Source of the DNA: 40CM-2-70-7 sp035631315
Lineage (GTDB): Bacteria > Gemmatimonadota > Gemmatimonadetes > Gemmatimonadales > GWC2-71-9
Direction of reading: 5' to 3'
NCBI GenBank assembly: GCA_035631315.1
Contig: DASQIZ010000033.1
Location: forward strand, 1 to 23,195
DNA length: 23,195 nt
Within the stretch, counting starts at the first letter, position 1. Each line of letters opens with the position of its first letter. Shown piece by piece: positions 18,329-23,195 of the stretch. Under the pieces are notes generated by a model. The model was not told the DNA's origin and made no database searches. It saw only the letters and a list, made by a program, of their open reading frames with translations. The position numbers and the translations under genes were made by a program.

Positions 18329-19794
18329 CGCCTCGACAGGCCGGGTGGATCGCCGGCGCCGTCGCGCTCGCGGCGGGGCTCCTCACACTCAATCACTATC
18401 TCACCGGCGTCTTCTACGACGACGGACTCTATGCCGGGCTCGCCTGGGCGCTGGCGCATGGCCAGGGGTTCGTGCACCCCAACCTGCCGGGAACGCCGGC
18501 GGCGGTGCACTTCCCGCCCTTCTTTCCCGTCATTCTGATTCCGTTTTTCGGAACGCTGTCGATCCCGGCGGCCGCGTTCGCCGGAAAGATTCTGAACGCG
18601 GTGCTCTTCGCCGCTGGCGGCGGGCTCATCGCGGCCTACGCGGTCCGCACCAAGCTGCTCGGCGATGTACCACCCTGGCTGGCCGTGGCGCTCGTCGCGG
18701 CCGCCGCCGTCGCGATCCCGGTCCTCACCCTGCTCGGTGCCCTGATGTCGGAGCCACTTTTCGCGCTGCTGCTCGTGGCCGGGGTCATGCTTGCCGAGGA
18801 ACGCCCGTTGTGGGCGGGTCTCTGCATCGCTGCGGCGCTCCTCACCAGATCGATCGGCGTCGCGGCGGGGGCAGGGATTCTCCTGTACTCCTGGCGGCGC
18901 GGTGCCTCTCCCAGGCAGCTCATCCGGTTCGCCGTTCCGGTGGTCGTCGCGGGCGCAGCCTGGGGACTCTGGGTCCTGCGGCACAAGAACGGGATCGATC
19001 CCGCGATCGCGAGTGACTACGGGTCTTATTTCGAGACGGTGAAGTCCGCCGGGCTGGGCGCACTGGGCTCGAGCACCACCGACCTGCCGCGACCGCTCTC
19101 GGTCATCACCCTGAATTGGGTGCCCAGCCGGGTGGTCTATTACGCGCTGGGAATCCCAGCGCTGCTGGTGGGCCTCTACGGATTGGGTCTGCTCTGCGTG
19201 CGCTCGAGTATCGGCTGGACACTGGTGTTCTACCTGGCCATCCTCGCCATTTGGCCCTTCCCACCAGACCGCTTCCTCTGGGCGGTGCTCCCCTGGCTCG
19301 CGCTGGGGTGGGCAGCGGGCGCTTTCGGTCTCTGGCAGCGCATCACCAAGTGGCCTCGGATCGCGCTCGCAGTACTCGCGATTGCCCTGACGGGTGGATA
19401 CGTCCGGTATGAAGCGCGCGGACTTGCCCACCGTTGGTGGGATCTCTCGGCGAGCAACATCTCGGACAACTTCGCGGACCTTCTACCCGCCCTCGACTCC
19501 CTGCCGGCGAATGCCGTTGTGGCCACGGATAACGAACCTCTCGTCTATCTCGCGACCGGTCGGAAGTCGGTCCCATTCTATCTCTTCATGTATCGGGGGA
19601 GGCAACTCCTCGAGCCGACACCAGCGCTTCAGCGAGCGTACTTGGCTCGGTTTGGAGTGACGCACGTGCTCATGGCGGGGCCGGGGGCCTCTGGGGAGGA
19701 GCTGCGCAGACTCGCCTTGGCATATCCGGAGCTCCTCCGTCCCATCCGAGGCTGGCCCAATGGGGCCCTGTTTGAGGTGCGCCGTGACCACTAA
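18313..19794 (+). CDS. ArnT/GT39-like integral membrane glycosyltransferase
   Basis: A 493-residue multi-spanning GT-C protein. After the first helix comes the acidic pair FYDDGLY (Asp36, Asp37). It is followed by a loop with HFPPFFP (66-72), as in ArnT/PMT-2 family enzymes, where this pair is near the active site facing the periplasm. About ten further hydrophobic helices are visible. A soluble C-terminal part of about 100 residues ends the protein, including VATDNEPLVYLATGR and VTHVLMAGP. Such enzymes transfer a sugar from a polyprenyl-phosphate carrier to lipid or protein. The start is uncertain: GTG 18313 follows GGGGAG directly and overlaps the previous gene by 16 bases. The open frame reaches back to 18247, but that part lacks a hydrophobic segment. 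Acceptor and sugar are unknown. Confidence 0.75.
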   Translation: MASTLTPRQAGWIAGAVALAAGLLTLNHYLTGVFYDDGLYAGLAWALAHGQGFVHPNLPGTPAAVHFPPFFPVILIPFFGTLSIPAAAFAGKILNAVLFAAGGGLIAAYAVRTKLLGDVPPWLAVALVAAAAVAIPVLTLLGALMSEPLFALLLVAGVMLAEERPLWAGLCIAAALLTRSIGVAAGAGILLYSWRRGASPRQLIRFAVPVVVAGAAWGLWVLRHKNGIDPAIASDYGSYFETVKSAGLGALGSSTTDLPRPLSVITLNWVPSRVVYYALGIPALLVGLYGLGLLCVRSSIGWTLVFYLAILAIWPFPPDRFLWAVLPWLALGWAAGAFGLWQRITKWPRIALAVLAIALTGGYVRYEARGLAHRWWDLSASNISDNFADLLPALDSLPANAVVATDNEPLVYLATGRKSVPFYLFMYRGRQLLEPTPALQRAYLARFGVTHVLMAGPGASGEELRRLALAYPELLRPIRGWPNGALFEVRRDH

Positions 19795-21301
19795 GCGCCT
19801 GCTACTGGTCGTGGCGCTGTCCGCGGTGGCGACGTACCTGCTCGCGATCGGCGGGACGTTCACGGGAGACGACGGGCACCTCATCGCGGGAAACGCGCTC
19901 GTGCATGGGTGGTCGGGTGTGTGGTCGGCATTCGGAGCTCCGTATTGGCCTCCGGCTTTCGGCGGCGCTCTCTATCGTCCATTGCCTGTCGCCACCTATG
20001 CCGCTGACTGGATGCTGAGTGGAGGCTCGGCGCCATGGTTTCACGCCGTGAACATCCTTTGGCACGCGGGAGCGTCGGTCCTTGTGGCCGTCCTCGCGGG
20101 CGAATGGGTCGGGAAGCGGGAAAAGGGAAGCGGGACACGTGCAGCTCTCGTGGGAGGGCTGGTTTTCGCGGTTCATCCGGTGCATGTCGAAGCGGTTGCC
20201 AACATCGTCGGGCGGGCGGAGCTGATGGCTGCGGTGTTCACGCTGCTCGCGGTCCACGCCATCGTCCAGCGCGGGAATCTCTGGCTGGGCCTCGTCGCCT
20301 GGATCTGCGGCCTGCTGAGCAAGGAGAACGCGGCGGTAGCGCCCGCACTGATCCTGACGGCCTGGTGGCTGGGAATCGGCGTGCGCCCGCCGCGCAGGAC
20401 GATGATCACGGCCGGCGGGGTCTGGATGGTCGCGGCCCTGGCCTACGCCGGTCTCCGCGAAGCCGTGCTCGGCCACTATGCATCTCTTTGGTCTCCCGCT
20501 CCCGTTTTCGTCGGGCTGAGCTGGCTCACGGTCCGGCTCACCGCGGTCGCCGTAATCCTCGACGTGTGGCGCCTGCTGCTGTTCCCCCTCACACTCCGCG
20601 TCGACTATTCACCGGCCGAGCGGACGGCGGTCGCCAGCGCCACCGATCCGCGATTCCTGCTTGGCATTGGCTTGGCCGTCGTCCTCGGTGTGCTGGTGAA
20701 GTGGATGTGGAAGCGGGGTGCGAAGGTGGAAGCGTACGGGCTGCTCTGGATCGGGATTGCGTTTCTTCCGGTCGCCAACATTCTCTTTCCCATCGGCGTG
20801 CTGATCGCGGAGCGGACGCTCTATCTCCCGTCCGTGGGGCTGGCGCTGATCGCCGGCGCCTTGGCAGCGCGGGTGCCGCCAAAGCTCGGGTACGGGTTGC
20901 TCACGGTGGTCGTGCTGGGCGCAGGGGCGTGGCGAAGCGTACTCCGGATCCCGGTTTGGCACGACAACATCACGTTCGCGCAGTCGATCGTGCGTGATTC
21001 GCCGAGCTCGTATGTGGGCCAGATGGCGGCCGCGGGGGTCATGCTGGAGCGGGGAAGGCCGACGTATGCGCTCGAAGCGGCCAGGCTTGCGACCGTCGAC
21101 TACCCCCTCGACCCGCGCCCGTACCTGATCGGGGCCCACGCGGCCTTGAAGCTGCGCCAGTTCCGGACGGCGGACTCCCTGATGGCGCTGGCGAACCAGC
21201 ATTGCCGCCCCTGTGAGGGCATCTACCAGGCACAGATCGCGGACGCGCTTCAACTGGGCGACTCCGCGGCCGCCGATTCCCTTCGGGCCCACCAACCATG
21301 A
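19784..21301 (+). CDS. TMTC-like membrane glycosyltransferase, copy 1
   Basis: A 505-residue GT-C protein resembling eukaryotic TMTC1-4, which O-mannosylate cadherins. Matching features are the first-loop Asp pair GDDG (29-30), YRPLPVATY (64-72), HAVNILWHA (87-95), HPVHVEAVA (131-139) directly followed by GRAEL (143-147), and GLLSKE (176-181). Unlike TMTCs it has no long TPR array. About 110 residues after the last helix look like two to three degenerate TPR-type helix pairs and contain a Cys pair, CRPC (474-477). GTG 19784 is chosen because GAGG lies 6 bases upstream and the hydrophobic helix begins at once; ATG 19760 is possible. It overlaps the previous gene by 11 bases and the next by ATGA. 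It is a clear paralogue of the next gene. The donor is probably polyprenyl-phosphate sugar. Confidence 0.8.
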   Translation: MTTKRLLLVVALSAVATYLLAIGGTFTGDDGHLIAGNALVHGWSGVWSAFGAPYWPPAFGGALYRPLPVATYAADWMLSGGSAPWFHAVNILWHAGASVLVAVLAGEWVGKREKGSGTRAALVGGLVFAVHPVHVEAVANIVGRAELMAAVFTLLAVHAIVQRGNLWLGLVAWICGLLSKENAAVAPALILTAWWLGIGVRPPRRTMITAGGVWMVAALAYAGLREAVLGHYASLWSPAPVFVGLSWLTVRLTAVAVILDVWRLLLFPLTLRVDYSPAERTAVASATDPRFLLGIGLAVVLGVLVKWMWKRGAKVEAYGLLWIGIAFLPVANILFPIGVLIAERTLYLPSVGLALIAGALAARVPPKLGYGLLTVVVLGAGAWRSVLRIPVWHDNITFAQSIVRDSPSSYVGQMAAAGVMLERGRPTYALEAARLATVDYPLDPRPYLIGAHAALKLRQFRTADSLMALANQHCRPCEGIYQAQIADALQLGDSAAADSLRAHQP

Positions 21302-22845
21302 ACCGCAAACGCGTCTACCTCGCGGTCTTCCTCTGTGCCGTCGTGGTCTACCTCGGCGCTCTTCAGAACCGGTTCGCGTGGGACGACACGCCGATCATCG
21401 CGAAGAGCGACCTGGTCCACAGCCTGAGCGGCGTCTGGCGCGCGTTCACCGTGCCGTATTGGCCCAGCGACTGGGGCGGGTTCCTCTACCGGCCGTTGAC
21501 GGTGGCGACCTTCGCGATCGACTGGCACTTCCACAGCACGATGTGGTTTCACCTCGTGAACATCATCTGGCATGCCGTCGCGTCCGTCCTGGTGGCGGTC
21601 CTCGCCGGAGAGTGGATTGGGAAGCGCGAAGAGGGAAGCGGGAATCGGGTGGCGCTCGTTGCGGGGCTGATATTCGCGGTGCACCCTGTCCACGTCGAGG
21701 CTGTCGCAAACGTGGTCGGGCGGGCGGAGCTGATGGCGGGAGTCTTCACGCTTCTCTCGGTGTGGGCGGTGGTGGAGAAGGGAAGCGCGTGGTGGAGCGC
21801 GGTGGCGTGGGGGGCGGGGCTCCTGAGCAAGGAGAACGCGGCCGTCGCCCCGGGCCTGATTGCCGCCGCCTGGTACCTCGGCCTCGGACGGGCTGGCGCG
21901 GAGCGGCCTACGCGGAAGCACATGGTTACCGTCGCGACCGCGTGGGCGGTGGTGGGGCTCGCGTACGGGATCGGCCGGAGTGTGGTCCTGCATCCCTATC
22001 CCCAGCAGTTCAACCGTGCCCCCGTGTTCACGGGCATATCGGGGCTCGATGTCCGGTACACGGCGGTCGCCGCGCTCACGGACCTCGTCCGTCTTCTTGT
22101 GTTCCCGCTCGACCTCCGGGCCGACTATTCGCCGAACGAGCGGTCCGCGGTGACCTCCCCCCTCAATCCCATGTTCCTGGTCGGGCTGCTCTGCCTCCTG
22201 GGATACGTCGTCGCCGTCGTGGCCTCGTTGCGCCGCGGGCGGAAGGATGTCACGATCGGACTGTTGTGGATCGGCTTCGCCTACGCACCCGTCGCGAATC
22301 TGCTTTTCGCGGCGGGCGTGATCATGGCCGAGCGGACCCTGTATCTGCCGTCAGTGGGGATCGCGTTGCTGGTGGCGGCATGGGTTCGACGGATGCCGGT
22401 GAACGCCATGGCGATGGTGGTGGGGCTGATGGTCGTCGCGGGGGCTGTGCGGTCATTCCTCCGGGTGCCGGTCTGGAGGACTGACGAGCGGGTGATGCTG
22501 AGCATTCTCGAAGACTCTCCGAATTCCTACCGCGGGCCGATGAGTGCCGGGATCATCTATCTGGAAGAAGGTCTGGGGCAGAAGGCCTGGGACGCGCTGG
22601 ATTCGGCGATCGCGGTCTATCCGCTCGACGGGCGGCTCTACCTCCTCAAGGCACACGCGGCTTTTCTCACGGGGCGGTCAAATCAGGTTGATTCCATCCT
22701 GATTCCGGTGCGGCGCGCATGCATGCCGGGGTGTGGCAAGGACTTTTACGGCAAGGAATCGGATCTGGCCCGGCAGATCGGGGACCGGGCGGTGGGGGAC
22801 TCCCTGGATGCTTTACGCCGGCGACAGGGGGCTCCTCACCCCTAG
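21298..22845 (+). CDS. TMTC-like membrane glycosyltransferase, copy 2
   Basis: A 515-residue paralogue of the preceding protein, matching along its whole length. It has an Asp pair WDDT (29-30), YRPLTVATF (64-72), HLVNIIWHA (85-93), HPVHVEAVA (129-137), GRAEL (141-145) and GLLSKEN (174-180). Its central segment, SPNERSAV near a FPLDLRADYSP stretch, mirrors copy 1. The soluble tail again has TPR-like pairs (GIIYLEEGLGQKAWDALDSA) and a spaced Cys pair, CMPGC (475-479). ATG 21298 overlaps the copy 1 stop by ATGA. It ends the run of coupled genes begun by pilS; pilA follows after about 210 bases. The function is inferred as protein or glycan glycosylation on the periplasmic side; substrate not known. 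Confidence 0.82.
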   Translation: MNRKRVYLAVFLCAVVVYLGALQNRFAWDDTPIIAKSDLVHSLSGVWRAFTVPYWPSDWGGFLYRPLTVATFAIDWHFHSTMWFHLVNIIWHAVASVLVAVLAGEWIGKREEGSGNRVALVAGLIFAVHPVHVEAVANVVGRAELMAGVFTLLSVWAVVEKGSAWWSAVAWGAGLLSKENAAVAPGLIAAAWYLGLGRAGAERPTRKHMVTVATAWAVVGLAYGIGRSVVLHPYPQQFNRAPVFTGISGLDVRYTAVAALTDLVRLLVFPLDLRADYSPNERSAVTSPLNPMFLVGLLCLLGYVVAVVASLRRGRKDVTIGLLWIGFAYAPVANLLFAAGVIMAERTLYLPSVGIALLVAAWVRRMPVNAMAMVVGLMVVAGAVRSFLRVPVWRTDERVMLSILEDSPNSYRGPMSAGIIYLEEGLGQKAWDALDSAIAVYPLDGRLYLLKAHAAFLTGRSNQVDSILIPVRRACMPGCGKDFYGKESDLARQIGDRAVGDSLDALRRRQGAPHP

Positions 22846-22933
22846 CCCAAGGCTGGCGCTTTGCGGAGGTCTCGCGAAATACCGCAGGGTTCAGGGGTCT
22901 GGAGGGAGTTGCGTCAGGCACCATGTGTCGACC

Positions 22934-22958
22934 TAACCAATTATTGCACAATTAGTTA
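22934..22958. promoter_or_regulatory. AT-rich inverted repeat upstream of pilA
   Basis: TAACCAATT (22934-22942) and AATTAGTTA (22950-22958) form an inverted repeat matching at eight of nine positions, separated by 7 bases. It is an isolated AT-rich island in GC-rich DNA, centred about 57 bases before the predicted pilA transcription start. Candidates are an activator or repressor operator, or a bending-protein site between enhancer and promoter. Which protein binds is not known. Confidence 0.4.
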
Positions 22959-22976
22959 TAAGGCGTAGCCCTGATG

Positions 22977-22992
22977 CGGCACAGGCATTGCT
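22977..22992 (+). promoter_or_regulatory. Sigma54 (-24/-12) promoter of pilA
   Basis: The sequence reads CGGCAC, five bases, TTGCT. It matches the RpoN consensus TGGCAC-N5-TTGCW except for the first base, with the required GG and GC dinucleotides exactly ten bases apart (GG 22978-22979, GC 22990-22991). Transcription should start near 23003. It lies before the pilin gene, and PilR, a sigma54 activator, is encoded in the same window. Confidence 0.85.
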
Positions 22993-23055
22993 GTAGTACA
23001 CCCTCGGCTAGTGTCACCAAACGTACGCGCCCAATCACCCACTTAGGGGGCTTTA

Positions 23056-23195
23056 ATGAACCGCAAGGGTTTCACGCTCATCGAGCTGTTGATCGTGGTC
23101 GTGATCATCGGCATCCTGGCCGCGATCGCGATTCCGAAGTTCGCCAACACCAAGCAGAAAGCGTATGCGGCGTCGATGAAGTCGGACCTCCGCAA
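23056..23195 (+). CDS. pilA: Major type IV pilin PilA (truncated by window end)
   Basis: The first 46 codons of a type IVa pilin. A short basic leader MNRKG is followed by the prepilin peptidase site Gly5/Phe6. The conserved Glu at mature position 5 comes next, then the hydrophobic spine helix (IELLIVVVIIGILAAIAIP) and the start of the alpha-helix that packs the fibre. AGGGGG at 23045-23050 lies 5 bases before the ATG. The gene continues beyond the window, so its globular domain, disulfides and any glycosylation sites cannot be seen. The strong ribosome site and dedicated sigma54 promoter suit a major pilin rather than a minor one. A GspG-type pseudopilin is less likely given the PilS/PilR context. 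Confidence 0.92.
   Translation, partial: MNRKGFTLIELLIVVVIIGILAAIAIPKFANTKQKAYAASMKSDLR

Larger units (their letters stand above)
22846..23055 (+). other. Regulatory intergenic region before pilA
   Basis: No credible gene. Only weak hairpins follow the stop of the last glycosyltransferase (4 bp at 22844-22854; 5 bp between 22862-22866 and 22882-22886), without T tracts, so no terminator is called. The region contains an AT-rich inverted repeat (22934-22958), the sigma54 promoter (22977-22992) and a predicted 5' leader of about 53 bases (from about 23003). A GTGTC element, resembling the PilR half-site described in Pseudomonas, occurs at 22925-22929 and again inside the leader at 23011-23015; two short matches are weak evidence. 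Confidence 0.6.

Noticed and set aside
22667..22955. Short frames on both strands at the end of the second TMTC-like gene and in the gap before pilA
   Set aside because: No ribosome site, no recognisable protein, and they run across the coding/intergenic boundary; the pilA promoter explains the region better.

Overview
The window is GC-rich chromosomal DNA, roughly two-thirds G+C by eye, densely packed with genes that often overlap by 4 to 16 bases. Three things together point to a member of the FCB superphylum with high G+C, most plausibly Gemmatimonadota. These are a SprA-type giant outer-membrane translocon, a complete type IV pilus (T4P) motor with PilS/PilR control, and bacterial TMTC-like membrane glycosyltransferases. 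The phylum call is inference; there is no rRNA in the window. I saw no tRNA, CRISPR array, insertion sequence or phage gene.

Layout. (1) Bases 1-122 hold a strong 14-bp-stem terminator nested inside a larger inverted repeat, facing the end of lptG. (2) Bases 123-2695 (minus strand) carry lptF-lptG, the LPS-export permease pair, overlapping by GTGA. (3) Bases 2741-9852 (plus) carry sprA and a lipoprotein glutaminyl-cyclase-like M28 enzyme, overlapping by ATGA. The two transcription units diverge from a 45-bp gap that contains a near-consensus sigma70 promoter for lptF. (4) Bases 9911-10321 encode a membrane-anchored ComEA-like DNA-binding protein. (5) Bases 10367-14455 are pilB-pilT-pilC (extension ATPase, retraction ATPase, platform), with a consensus -35 promoter in front and a terminator hairpin behind. 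(6) Bases 14587-22845 form one tightly coupled series: pilS, pilR, a DPM1-like family 2 glycosyltransferase, an ArnT/GT39-like integral membrane glycosyltransferase, and two tandem paralogous TMTC-like membrane glycosyltransferases. (7) After about 210 bases of regulatory DNA with a clear sigma54 (-24/-12) promoter, the major pilin gene pilA begins at 23056 and runs off the end.

How the parts work together. PilB, PilT and PilC power and anchor a type IV pilus. ComEA next to it suggests that one role is DNA uptake. PilS/PilR would act with sigma54 RNA polymerase on the pilA promoter at the right-hand end. The glycosyltransferase block sits between pilR and pilA and is translationally coupled to pilSR. 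My best hypothesis for a new system is that it makes a polyprenyl-phosphate-linked sugar and transfers it on the outer face of the inner membrane to pilin or another exported protein, resembling eukaryotic DPM1 plus TMTC O-mannosylation. A second point of interest is that the SprA homologue has a predicted signal-peptidase site followed immediately by Gln, and the next gene is a glutaminyl-cyclase-like lipoprotein. This fits the N-terminal pyroglutamate rule known in Bacteroidetes.
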